The notes under the pieces were generated by a model. The model was not told the origin of the DNA. It was given only the letters and a program-made list of their open reading frames with translations, and ran no database searches. The translations under genes were made by a program, and so were the position numbers. Below, one piece after another: positions 34,732-44,177 of a stretch of DNA of 64,000 nt. Origin of the DNA: Opitutales bacterium (GTDB taxonomy: Bacteria > Verrucomicrobiota > Verrucomicrobiia > Opitutales > Seribacteraceae); contig JAOFOL010000001.1 of assembly GCA_028042835.1 (NCBI GenBank), forward strand, positions 1-64,000. Direction: 5' to 3'. Each line of letters begins with the position of its first letter. Within the stretch, counting starts at the first letter, position 1.

Positions 34732-35709
34732 ATGAACTTATCTCGTCGCCCACGGAGACTTCGCGAATTAACTCCACTAAAATCAATGCTAAAGGAATTT
34801 TCTATTCAAAAGGAGGATCTTATTTTACCGTTATTTATCAGCGATAACTGTTCAGATAAAGAATCAATTGACTCCATGCCAGAAGTTTTCAGGTGGTCAA
34901 TCAATTCATTAATTAATCAAATGGAGACTTGGTTAGATATTGGAATCAATACCTTTGCTTTATTTCCATGCATAAAGAGTGAAAAAAAATGTAATTTAGG
35001 AAACGAAATATTAGATCCAGAATCCATCTGCTACAAAGCTGCAAAAAAAATCAAGGAAAAGTTTAGCAATGTCACTCTAATTGCTGATTTAGCACTCGAC
35101 CCTTTTACTGACCACGGTCACGACGGTGTTTTAGATCAGTTTGATAAGGTTGATAATGACCGAACAATAGAAATTCTCCGCAAGGCAGCTTTAATTGCAG
35201 CTAAGTCTGGTTTCGATATTGTTGCTCCTTCTGATATGATGGATGGCAGGGTTGGGGAAATCAGGAAAACATTAGACCAAGATGGGTTCCATAAAATTGC
35301 AATCCTGGCCTACTCTGCGAAGTTCTGCTCATCTTATTATGGCCCATTTCGAGACGCAATTTCGTCATCCCAAAATAAGCCGATCGATAAGTCTGGCTAC
35401 CAACTTGACCCAGCTAATTTTCGCGAAGCCATGCTGGAAATTAAATTAGATGAACAAGAAGGAGCAGACATTTTGATGGTAAAGCCGGCTGAACCATACC
35501 TTGATGTTATAAAATCCGCAAAAGAAACTTCTTCTCTTCCGATTGCCGCCTATCAAGTTTCGGGTGAATACTCACGAATATGGGCGGCAAGTAAGTTAGG
35601 GTGGTTAGATCTTGATAAATGTGCTCATGAATCTCTCCTATCAATCAAGAGGGCAGGGGCGGATATGATACTCACCTACTTTGCAGAAAGAATTGCAAAG
35701 TTAATTTAA
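34732..35709 (+). CDS. hemB: Delta-aminolevulinic acid dehydratase (porphobilinogen synthase)
   Basis: RPRRLR, LIADLALDPFTDHGHDGV (Asp-type metal site), DMMDGRV, AYSAKFCSSYYGPFRDA, ADILMVKPA, AYQVSGEYS. Confidence 0.96.
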   Translation: MNLSRRPRRLRELTPLKSMLKEFSIQKEDLILPLFISDNCSDKESIDSMPEVFRWSINSLINQMETWLDIGINTFALFPCIKSEKKCNLGNEILDPESICYKAAKKIKEKFSNVTLIADLALDPFTDHGHDGVLDQFDKVDNDRTIEILRKAALIAAKSGFDIVAPSDMMDGRVGEIRKTLDQDGFHKIAILAYSAKFCSSYYGPFRDAISSSQNKPIDKSGYQLDPANFREAMLEIKLDEQEGADILMVKPAEPYLDVIKSAKETSSLPIAAYQVSGEYSRIWAASKLGWLDLDKCAHESLLSIKRAGADMILTYFAERIAKLI

Positions 35710-36440
35710 CCATCTTCATCAGGAGCCCCTCCTTCATATGGAGTCGCTTCTTTTTCTTTCTCCTCTTCTTCGTCCCATTTAAGATCTTCATTGGGTAGAA
35801 GTTTTTCATCCTTATCTGATACTTCAACTAATTCGGTATCTAAATCTGAATAGTCTTCACCATTTTCTGCTTTTTCATCTACTTCTAGATCAGCATCAAT
35901 AGCAAATCCATCAGGAACAAATTCAAGAATAGAAATAAGTTCTACACTAAAGTGACTTCTTCTTCCCTCAAGAAAATCATTATTATTTTTCTCTGATAAA
36001 ACCTCTTCCATTTCTTCCTGAGTATAAGGTTCTGCAAATTCAATCAGTTCATTGAGCATCGTTACCCTAATTTTAGAGACATGATTTAAGAAATCAGCAT
36101 AAGGTCCTTTTTCCTCGTCTAAAACATCAGGCAATGCGAAAAGCATATCTTCAGCTTTAAGAAGTGAGTCTCTGACTCTGATTAATTTAATTTTTCCACC
36201 TTTAACTTCTTCTTTAATCTCAAATGTGAAAAATGCATCGTCAACTAATTGCGAATCTAATCCAAATTCGCTCATTGAATCCAGCAGTTCATTAATATGT
36301 AAAAACTGTTTAGGATCGATGATGCCGAGGTCATCTGCATCCCAATTTTCTTTATCACTTATTTCATCTACCCACCAGTTTTCATCTTCTGATAGACGCA
36401 CTATGCACCACTCTAAACTAGGTCCTGTTTTTTTTGTCAT
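35706..36440 (-). CDS. Uncharacterised acidic protein
   Basis: Long ORF with no recognised domain; strongly acidic C-terminal third (DLKWDEEEEKEKEATPYEGGAPDEDG). Confidence 0.7.
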   Translation of the reverse strand: MTKKTGPSLEWCIVRLSEDENWWVDEISDKENWDADDLGIIDPKQFLHINELLDSMSEFGLDSQLVDDAFFTFEIKEEVKGGKIKLIRVRDSLLKAEDMLFALPDVLDEEKGPYADFLNHVSKIRVTMLNELIEFAEPYTQEEMEEVLSEKNNNDFLEGRRSHFSVELISILEFVPDGFAIDADLEVDEKAENGEDYSDLDTELVEVSDKDEKLLPNEDLKWDEEEEKEKEATPYEGGAPDEDG

Positions 36441-36543
36441 TGGATTGCCTTAAGTTTCAAATCTTTTTGAATGTCAACAAACTTGTTATAATTTTATTAA
36501 AATATCCGTAAACCTATATGTCTTTACATCACACTTTTAAAAT

Positions 36544-37602
36544 ATGAATGATATTTACAAAATACTAGTAAGACCTCTATTTTTTCGGATGAATGCCGAG
36601 AAAGCTCACGAAGTTGCGAGCAGTCTCCTGTCGTGCATAGAAAAGTTCCCCGTTTTGCGCAAGGCAATAGAAACGTTTATTAACACCCCTACTCAAACAA
36701 CGAATGTTTTTGGAATAAATTTTCCCAATAAAATAGGTCTTGCGGCTGGATTTGATAAAGATGGTCACTTTCCAGGAATATGTAGTTCTTTTGGATTTGG
36801 GCACATGGAAATTGGTACAGTAACTCCGAAGCCGCAGCCAGGAAACCCAAAACCAAGATTATTCAGATTGGTTAAACAGGAATCGATAATTAATCGGATG
36901 GGATTCAATAACCAAGGGGCAGAATCAATGTGTCGTCGAGTTCAAAGATCTTACCCGAAAGGAAATCGAATCGCTCCTCTCGGTATAAATATTGGTAAGG
37001 CGAAGACAACTCCTATTAAAGAAACACTTAATGATTATTTAAGCTGTATAGAAACCTTAGATGAAGTTGCGGATTATTTTACTATTAATATAAGTTCCCC
37101 AAATACTCCTGGTCTGAGAGACCTGCATAAGCGAGAATTTCTAGATCCACTTCTCAAAGGTATAGATGTCAAAGTTTCTGAACTCTCAAGAGAAAATAAT
37201 AAAGAAAAAACTCCTTGTTTACTTAAAGTATCGCCAGACGAAACATTTAACTCATTAGAAGAAATTTTAGATATTGCTATTAAGAACAATGTGAGAGGTA
37301 TAGTCGCAACCAACACCACAACATCTAGACCAAAAAATATCATTATGAATGAAAGTGGTGGATTGAGCGGGAAAATCATAGAAGAAAAATCGTTAAAGAT
37401 AATTAAATTTCTACACAAGCAATCAAACGGTAATTTACCAATCATTGGAGTAGGTGGTATTAAGGATGTAGATTCTGCAAAACGAAAGCTTGATGCAGGT
37501 GCATCTCTCGTACAAATATATTCAGGGTTTGTATATGAGGGTCCGCTTTTAGTTAAAAAAATTGTTAAGGGACTAAAAAAAAGGGAGCAGTGGATGACTT
37601 AA
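36544..37602 (+). CDS. pyrD: Dihydroorotate dehydrogenase, quinone-type (class 2)
   Basis: RPLFFRMNAEKAHEVA, GLAAGFDKDG, EIGTVTPKPQPGNPKPRLFRL, NRMGFNN, NISSPNTPGLRDLH. Confidence 0.95.
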   Translation: MNDIYKILVRPLFFRMNAEKAHEVASSLLSCIEKFPVLRKAIETFINTPTQTTNVFGINFPNKIGLAAGFDKDGHFPGICSSFGFGHMEIGTVTPKPQPGNPKPRLFRLVKQESIINRMGFNNQGAESMCRRVQRSYPKGNRIAPLGINIGKAKTTPIKETLNDYLSCIETLDEVADYFTINISSPNTPGLRDLHKREFLDPLLKGIDVKVSELSRENNKEKTPCLLKVSPDETFNSLEEILDIAIKNNVRGIVATNTTTSRPKNIIMNESGGLSGKIIEEKSLKIIKFLHKQSNGNLPIIGVGGIKDVDSAKRKLDAGASLVQIYSGFVYEGPLLVKKIVKGLKKREQWMT

Positions 37603-37648
37603 TTCATTGAAAATCTTAAAGAACTTTTTATATGATTGGTAATCAAAC

Positions 37649-38617
37649 ATGAAGAAACTTACACTAGGAATATTATTCATACTGATATTAAGTAGCGGAT
37701 TAAGTTTTCTCATTCTATTCGAAGGAGAAGTAAATCAAGTATCTTTATGGTGGGACAAATGGTCAAGAGACAGTGATTCACTTCCGTTTAGTCCATACAA
37801 AAAAAGGAGAGCTAATGCAGCCGATCTCGAATTTCTAAGTGCAAATAAAATAACGGTACAAGATAATAGGCTATTTTGGAAAGGAGAACGGGCTGAACTA
37901 TTTCCGGAACTAACAACGGATGGAAACCTTGTTAGAATTATAATTGGTTCAGGCGGGAAGGGGTATTCGAATTCAGTTACAGCTAAAATTACTGGTGCGA
38001 ACAATAAAGAGTTTAAACTTGGAAAAGTTCGCTTAGAAGATGGTTCCATTAAACAGGTTGATATAATCAAATCGTCAAAATGGACGAAAGAACCACTAGC
38101 CTACCTAAGAGGCGAAGAGTCGCCGTTCAGTGGAACCATAGAAACTAGGTTCCCTAGTGGGCAAATCATCGAAGAAACAAACTATCTATCTGGTAAAAGA
38201 CATGGTAAAGTAATACGATATGACAGAACAGGTATTCCAATAGCAAATAAAGATTATGTGCATGGAAAAAAACATGGGACCCATATTTATTGGTTTCCTG
38301 TTACTATAGAACCATCCACATATATCCCTAAATACGGTAAAGACGGCGATTTAATTCTTACGCATTGGACATACCTGCATATTCAAGCGAAAGAAAAGTT
38401 TAAGGAAGAATACGGAAGCCATGAATCTAATCAATGGGTAGTTACAAATTACAGATTAACAGGAGGAGCCTTTCAAGTTAAATTACTTGAACATTGGGAT
38501 CATAATGTAAAAGAAGGTCTCTTTGAGGGATTCGATGAATTTTCAAATAAAACCTTTAAAGATGAATACAAAAACGGATTGCGTATAAAACACCAGATAT
38601 TCGATAAAAGTATTTGA
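37649..38617 (+). CDS. Uncharacterised membrane-anchored protein with YwqK/MORN-like repeats
   Basis: N-terminal hydrophobic segment; FPSGQIIEETNYLSGKRHGKVIRYDRTGIPIANKDYVHGKKHGTHIYW repeat-like motifs. Confidence 0.65.
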   Translation: MKKLTLGILFILILSSGLSFLILFEGEVNQVSLWWDKWSRDSDSLPFSPYKKRRANAADLEFLSANKITVQDNRLFWKGERAELFPELTTDGNLVRIIIGSGGKGYSNSVTAKITGANNKEFKLGKVRLEDGSIKQVDIIKSSKWTKEPLAYLRGEESPFSGTIETRFPSGQIIEETNYLSGKRHGKVIRYDRTGIPIANKDYVHGKKHGTHIYWFPVTIEPSTYIPKYGKDGDLILTHWTYLHIQAKEKFKEEYGSHESNQWVVTNYRLTGGAFQVKLLEHWDHNVKEGLFEGFDEFSNKTFKDEYKNGLRIKHQIFDKSI

Positions 38618-38618
38618 A

Positions 38619-38704
38619 TGGTGCTCAAGGGGGGACTCGAACCCCCACGCCTTACGGCACTAGATCCTTAGTCTAGCGCGTCTACCAATTCCGCCACCTG
38701 AGCA
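38619..38704 (-). tRNA. tRNA-Leu (TAA), CCA end encoded
   Basis: TGCTCAGGTGGCGGAATTGGTAGACGCGCTAGACTAAGGATCTAGTGCCGTAAGGCGTGGGGGTTCGAGTCCCCCCTTGAGCACCA; class II variable arm. Confidence 0.96.
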
Positions 38705-38756
38705 TATTATAACTTGTAAAGTAAACTGCAGTATATTCAATAAGAAATTACAAAAA

Positions 38757-39890
38757 ATGAAAGATGAAAATAATATTGTAATAAGTTTAAATAATGATGA
38801 TTTCTTACCAAATTGGAATGAAAAGAGCAAAGAGGAGAAAAAAGCCCGGCGGAAACCAAAAAAAGATACGGGGAAAGTAAGAATAAAAAAGCAGATTATA
38901 AGCGATATGGTGTTCAAAGCGTATTTGAATCATAAAGTTACAGAAATACTTAAAGAAAAATTTAGATCGGATGGTATAACAAGAAAAATTATTAGTATAG
39001 CAGAAGAAATAGTTAACAAAAATGCATATGATCTAAAAGTAAGATATAAAGAAGATAAAAAAGGCTTTTGGATAAACAAAAAAACAAAGGAGATATATTC
39101 CGATAAATTAATAGCAATAAAATCAATTACTGATTCTAAAAAAGGAATAATTAAAATCAAAATTGAGAAAGAGTTTAAAATAGAATCTAAGTTTGAATAC
39201 ATTCTACATTGTAAAAAAACTGACTCTTTATTTCCACCAACAAGTTATGATTCGTTCTTAAATTTAATAGATCAACACATATTTAAAGAAAACATACAGT
39301 CAAAACATGAAGAATATATATCAACACTTGATAGCATAAATGATAACGAAAAAATTGTAACTTTATCTTCAAAATTGTTTAAGAAAGTAAAATTTGAAAT
39401 CGATGGTAAAATGTTTAATGTGTTACAAGATGCAAAAGATTTTATTCTTACTAATAAATTGTCTAAATACTTTAATTATCAAAATGAAATTAAAAGTTCA
39501 TATTCAAAGTTACAAAAAGACCAACAATTTGAATCGCTTAAAAAAAGACTAAACAATTATCCAAAGAAATATTTGGTTAATGATGTAAAAAATAATCTAA
39601 TCTTAGTACTGAAAAAATTTAATTTTTTAATATTCAGAAAAAATAATATTGATTATGTTACAGCATATAAAAATAACTCTTTTCGGAAAGAATTACATGG
39701 ATGTGCTAAAGAAATTTATCAGGTTTGCGAAAAATCAGACATAACAATAAAGGAGTTACTTGAGCTGTCGATTAAACTAAAGAAAACAAAAATCGAGATA
39801 CTTCAAGAAATAAAGTTGTTAATAAAAGATGGCTTAATTCGTCAATATGAAAACGGTATTATTGAGTTGAATGCAGCATATAAAAACTAA
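38757..39890 (+). CDS. Uncharacterised Lys-rich protein
   Basis: 377 aa ORF, no recognised family; basic N-terminus (KSKEEKKARRKPKKDTGKVRIKK), possible winged-helix-like C-terminus (TIKELLELSIKLKKTKIEILQEIKLLIKDGLIRQYENGIIELN). Confidence 0.7.
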   Translation: MKDENNIVISLNNDDFLPNWNEKSKEEKKARRKPKKDTGKVRIKKQIISDMVFKAYLNHKVTEILKEKFRSDGITRKIISIAEEIVNKNAYDLKVRYKEDKKGFWINKKTKEIYSDKLIAIKSITDSKKGIIKIKIEKEFKIESKFEYILHCKKTDSLFPPTSYDSFLNLIDQHIFKENIQSKHEEYISTLDSINDNEKIVTLSSKLFKKVKFEIDGKMFNVLQDAKDFILTNKLSKYFNYQNEIKSSYSKLQKDQQFESLKKRLNNYPKKYLVNDVKNNLILVLKKFNFLIFRKNNIDYVTAYKNNSFRKELHGCAKEIYQVCEKSDITIKELLELSIKLKKTKIEILQEIKLLIKDGLIRQYENGIIELNAAYKN

Positions 39891-40305
39891 TATTTCTATT
39901 AAAATCACCAGTAGTAATTATCTTCATATAAAATTGCTGCATTTTTAATTCGTAGATAAAAGATGACCATTCTGAAAGAAATATACTGCACGATGTAATA
40001 TTATCGAAAACTTCATTATAAAAAAATTCACTCTGGTTTACAACATTATAAAAATCACAATGTATTAAGTCTTTTTTGTTTGAATTTTGATGATATGATA
40101 CTTTTGAAAATGAACTGCTTATTATCTTTGAAAATCCATAAAATTTACCAATTGACTTACATACGGTAGTTTTACCCCCACCTATTTCGCCATCTAAATA
40201 TATGGAGAATGGACTTACAAGCCCGTTTAATTTTGAAACAACAGTTTTACTTGTATCGAAAGTCGATATCGTATTGCATTTCCATAATAACTCTTTCTCC
40301 CACAT
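39859..40305 (-). CDS. tsaE: Divergent TsaE-like ATPase (tRNA t6A biosynthesis)
   Basis: Walker A GEIGGGKTT, HCDFYNV (cf. HxDxYR), LSEWSSF (cf. LIEWxE); about 148 aa. Confidence 0.65.
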   Translation of the reverse strand: MWEKELLWKCNTISTFDTSKTVVSKLNGLVSPFSIYLDGEIGGGKTTVCKSIGKFYGFSKIISSSFSKVSYHQNSNKKDLIHCDFYNVVNQSEFFYNEVFDNITSCSIFLSEWSSFIYELKMQQFYMKIITTGDFNRNISFYMLHSTQ

Positions 40306-40313
40306 AATATAAT

Positions 40314-40892
40314 CTAATTATATAACATTAAGATCAGCATTATACTATTGAATAAAATATGTACGGCTATTGGAAATAGAATATTCCCAAATTTCTCATA
40401 CACAATTGTTAAGAAAATTGACAATGTGAAAAGTACCGTTGAAGCTAAAATGTTTTGGTGTATTATGCTAAAGGATACCGCAACTATGATACTAGAGCAC
40501 AACATTGTAGTATATTTTTTTAAATATCGATATAGTATAGACCTAAATATTATTTCTTCGATAATAGGTGCTATAATCAAAATTGAGGTAATTAATCGCA
40601 TGCTAATTACTCCTGACTGCTTTATTTCGTTTACAATTCTCTGTTCCTGGTAATCGGGCAACAAAGCTTTTGTTGTTAAAGATATAATATATATTATTGG
40701 TATAAAAAAGAGTAGTATGCTGACGAAATCTTTTATTTTTTCTTTTAAATTATAAATTTTCTTCTCTTGGTTGAGTACAAGGAAATAGAGTACGATTAGT
40801 AGTAAAGAAATTTCAGGGATTATAAAATATGATGCTATTAGAATTAATCCTATTTTTTCTTTTTCTGTACTTAATAAATTTATTTTTAACAC
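40314..40892 (-). CDS. CPBP-family (CAAX/ABI) intramembrane metalloprotease
   Basis: IEEIIFRSILYRYL (EExxxR), SIIHQN, PIAVHILFNS; multiple TM. Confidence 0.85.
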   Translation of the reverse strand: MLKINLLSTEKEKIGLILIASYFIIPEISLLLIVLYFLVLNQEKKIYNLKEKIKDFVSILLFFIPIIYIISLTTKALLPDYQEQRIVNEIKQSGVISMRLITSILIIAPIIEEIIFRSILYRYLKKYTTMLCSSIIVAVSFSIIHQNILASTVLFTLSIFLTIVYEKFGNILFPIAVHILFNSIMLILMLYN

Positions 40893-42188
40893 TTAGAAAT
40901 CATTTCTGTACTTATAAAGACAATCACCTTTGATGTATGTATTCAAAATTTTCCCATTAAACACCTTTTCTTTGAATGGAAGATTACATCCCTCATTCCC
41001 TTGTATAGCTCTCGTTATTGTGGTGTTATCGTTTGGATCATAGATAAAAAAGTCCGCTACATCATTTTTATTCAGCGTATTGTTATTTATTCCAAGGATT
41101 CTGGACGGATTATAACTCATCTTTTGCACAACCTTTATTAGTCCAAGTCCATGGTTTTCATTAACAATCGCTATTGATTGCAAAAATGCATTCTCCAAAC
41201 CAAGCGTTCCCATTGGAGCTTTATCATACTCTTGATTTTTGTCATCGATATTGAACGGTTGGTGACCAGATGAAATCGCATCTATGGTGTTATCCAATAT
41301 CCCTTCTATTAATTTTTGCCTGTCTTCTTCTTCTCTAAAAGGAGGCAACGCTTTACTAAATGAATCGAACTCTTCAACTCCGCTTTCAGTATTAAATAAG
41401 TGGTTCGATGTCACATCACATGTTATGTCAATATTATCCTCTTTGGCTTTTCTTATTAATTCTACTGAACCTCCTGAAGATATAGATGTTAAATGTATTC
41501 TAGCCTTGGTATACTTAGAAACCATTATTGCTCTTTGCACAAAAAGTTCTTCCGCCATTCTAGGGTAGCCTTTAAGCCCCATTTTCAATGACATTAAACT
41601 TTCATGGGCACTTGCATCAGGAGAAAGTGACAAGTCTCTTGGAAGATCAAATATTGGTAAATTAAACATAGATGCATATTCTACAGCCTTGCAATAAATT
41701 TGATTATTTTGCGGGGAATTCGGGCTATCAGTTACAGCTACAATACCAGCCTCCTTAAGGGAACCTAGTGGAGCTAAATGTTCACCCCTTGAATTTAAAG
41801 TTAAACACCCGCTTAAATATATTTTTACATGTTTTTTTTGTAGGACAGTTTCGCGCACATAATTTAAGGTTTCTGGATTATCTGCCATCGAAGAGAGTGA
41901 GGGCATTGCCAATACGGATGTAAACCCACCTGATAAAGCCTTTTTACTAACAGCATCAATGCTTTCTTTGAAATTTATGCCGGGTTGTTTTACATGACAT
42001 CTTAGATCGATTAATCCAGGAACGATATACTTTCCTTTTAGTGAAATTATTTCTGTATCATTATTTACATTCTCTTCATTACTACCAACATCATCAATTC
42101 TTCCATTTTTGATAAACAAATTTTTCTTATCTAATTTGCTGTTGGCTGGATCAACCACAATTCCATCTTTTAAATATAGTGATTTCAT
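40893..42188 (-). CDS. Dihydroorotase homologue, predicted non-catalytic (PyrC'/PyrX-type)
   Basis: Overall DHOase layout (KYIVPGLIDL...GGFTSVLAMPS...GTLGLENAFLQ...GNEGCNLPFKEKVFNGKI) but HxH is RCH, NxxP Asn lost, DHAPH is GHQPF; overlaps pyrB by 4 nt. Confidence 0.88.
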   Translation of the reverse strand: MKSLYLKDGIVVDPANSKLDKKNLFIKNGRIDDVGSNEENVNNDTEIISLKGKYIVPGLIDLRCHVKQPGINFKESIDAVSKKALSGGFTSVLAMPSLSSMADNPETLNYVRETVLQKKHVKIYLSGCLTLNSRGEHLAPLGSLKEAGIVAVTDSPNSPQNNQIYCKAVEYASMFNLPIFDLPRDLSLSPDASAHESLMSLKMGLKGYPRMAEELFVQRAIMVSKYTKARIHLTSISSGGSVELIRKAKEDNIDITCDVTSNHLFNTESGVEEFDSFSKALPPFREEEDRQKLIEGILDNTIDAISSGHQPFNIDDKNQEYDKAPMGTLGLENAFLQSIAIVNENHGLGLIKVVQKMSYNPSRILGINNNTLNKNDVADFFIYDPNDNTTITRAIQGNEGCNLPFKEKVFNGKILNTYIKGDCLYKYRNDF

Positions 42189-43126
42189 AGAATAACTTGG
42201 TTATTTTCAGCACAGCAGAGGTGTAAAATTGCCATTCTTACGATCACGCCATTTGAAACTTGATCAATAATAACAGAATTTTCCGAATCCGCTAAGCTGG
42301 TATCAATCTCAACACCTCTATTGATTGGCCCCGGATGAAGTATTAGAGTTTTGGCAGAAGGTTTACAACCATTCTTGCGAAGACCAAACATTCTTGAATA
42401 TTCCTCCAGTGAAGGAAAGTGGGTCTGTGTTTGTCGTTCATGTTGTATTCTCAATAGCATTATAGCATCCGCTTCATCTATTGCTTTCTCAAGGTCATAG
42501 GAAACTGTAACTCCTAGCTCTTCCATTTTTTGAGGAACTAGCGTTGAGGGTCCTGAAAGTGTCACTTCAGCACCTAATTTAAGCATTCCCCAAATATTTG
42601 ATCTTGCAACTCGGCTGAATAAAATATCACCAAGAATGGTAATTTTTTTTCCTTTTAAATTTCCCAACTTTTCACGAAGAGTGAAAATATCTAGCAACGC
42701 TTGACTGGGATGTTCATGTGCACCATCACCGGCGTTGATTATCGGAACATCTATCATTTTTGAAAGAAAGTGAGCAGACCCGGGAGATGAATGTCTCAGC
42801 ACTATTGCGTCTGCACCCAATGCTTGTATATTACAAGCCGTATCTCTCAAGGATTCCCCTTTTGTAAGACTGCTAGATTTCTCTGCTATTGAAATGATAT
42901 CTGCATCTAAACTTTTCGCGGCAACTTCAAATGCTATTCTTGTTCTGGTGCTAGGCTCTAGGAATAAGTTTACAATCCTTTTACCTTTCAGAGAAAATTG
43001 AGAATCAATTTTAGACTTCCCCGACTCCTTTAGTTTTTGTGCGGTATCTAGTAGAAAATTAATTTCTGAAGCAGATAAATCTTTAATCCCTATTAAGGAC
43101 CTTTTATTCCAACTATTTTTCACCAC
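42185..43126 (-). CDS. pyrB: Aspartate carbamoyltransferase catalytic subunit
   Basis: FLEPSTRTRIAFEVAAKSLDAD, NAGDGAHEHPSQALLDIFTLRE, LRIQHER, LILHPGPINRGVEID. Confidence 0.96.
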   Translation of the reverse strand: MVKNSWNKRSLIGIKDLSASEINFLLDTAQKLKESGKSKIDSQFSLKGKRIVNLFLEPSTRTRIAFEVAAKSLDADIISIAEKSSSLTKGESLRDTACNIQALGADAIVLRHSSPGSAHFLSKMIDVPIINAGDGAHEHPSQALLDIFTLREKLGNLKGKKITILGDILFSRVARSNIWGMLKLGAEVTLSGPSTLVPQKMEELGVTVSYDLEKAIDEADAIMLLRIQHERQTQTHFPSLEEYSRMFGLRKNGCKPSAKTLILHPGPINRGVEIDTSLADSENSVIIDQVSNGVIVRMAILHLCCAENNQVIL

Positions 43127-44124
43127 AATAGCTTTTGTGAAACATCCTCGGGCGAACTCTTTCCAATTGAATTAGGGATATGTTTAGGTGAAGATCCTGT
43201 CTTATCTTTTATATGTTTTTCTTTTTTAGCAATCATGCCTCTTAACATTTCAATAGTTTTTTGCTTTATCCACATAGAAGTAGCAGACGACTTACTATAA
43301 TCTGCGGGACCGTTATTGTGTACTCTTCCATGTTCAACTAGGTCGCAACTTTGTTGAAATTCTTTTTCATTGTGAGGATCGTAAACTGCATAAGTTTTTC
43401 CCCCCATTCCTTTTACAACCGCAAAAACTGGAACATCACTTGGTCCATCAGCGATGTAAATCATCTGGTCTATTGGGATTCTACGGTCAACATGAGATAT
43501 AGATGCATTTACATCGATGTTAATATTCTTATTAGAACCCTTATTAACCTCAAAAATAAATCTTGTTTTAATAGTATTATCTACCGTCATTCCAACTTGG
43601 GAGATTTCCAGGTCGAGAGGTAAAGAAAATTCAGTTTGACTTTGATAATTAGGTGGCAATGGAGATTCAATAAATTCACAAGCAAATACATCTTCAACAA
43701 ATGGGAAAATATCACTTCCTTTAATCATTGGAGATAAACCTGTGCTTATGATGTAATGTTCCAATTTAAAATCGTGATCCTTAAATTCCTCTTGTAATGG
43801 AATTAAAGATAGAGTTTCAAAAAAATCAGGCAGTCCGGGACAGAAGACTAAATTCTTGCCTAAATCTGATAACTTTTGATTCGTTAGCCCTCTCATTGGA
43901 CCGTTTTTTACATAACTCAAGAGGTGGTTTAAATAAATCGTATCTCTAGAAACTTTACACCCTCTCTGAAAGTATATTTCAGGCAATCTGTTTACCTCTT
44001 CCCAGAATACTGTTTCATTTACACCGTAATGTTCGAAAAGAGGAGTCTGCATGTAACCTGGTATTAAGGTCTTATCAAAGTCCCAAATACAGGCTATAAT
44101 GTTGTGGCCGTATGGATGTGACAT
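43120..44124 (-). CDS. HAD-superfamily hydrolase (phosphoserine phosphatase-like)
   Basis: IWDFDKTLIPGYMQ (motif I), IISTG (motif II), IADGPSDVPVF (motif IV); start trimmed to MSHPYGHN. Confidence 0.8.
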   Translation of the reverse strand: MSHPYGHNIIACIWDFDKTLIPGYMQTPLFEHYGVNETVFWEEVNRLPEIYFQRGCKVSRDTIYLNHLLSYVKNGPMRGLTNQKLSDLGKNLVFCPGLPDFFETLSLIPLQEEFKDHDFKLEHYIISTGLSPMIKGSDIFPFVEDVFACEFIESPLPPNYQSQTEFSLPLDLEISQVGMTVDNTIKTRFIFEVNKGSNKNINIDVNASISHVDRRIPIDQMIYIADGPSDVPVFAVVKGMGGKTYAVYDPHNEKEFQQSCDLVEHGRVHNNGPADYSKSSATSMWIKQKTIEMLRGMIAKKEKHIKDKTGSSPKHIPNSIGKSSPEDVSQKLLW

Positions 44125-44177
44125 ATTACTGAATCGCGTTTTGACGATTTTGATCAAATAACATATTAAGTTTAATA

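Noticed and set aside
38619-39890. tRNA-Leu plus unknown ORF as an integrated element
   Set aside because: No integrase, no direct repeat of the tRNA 3' end found by eye, and flanking genes are housekeeping.
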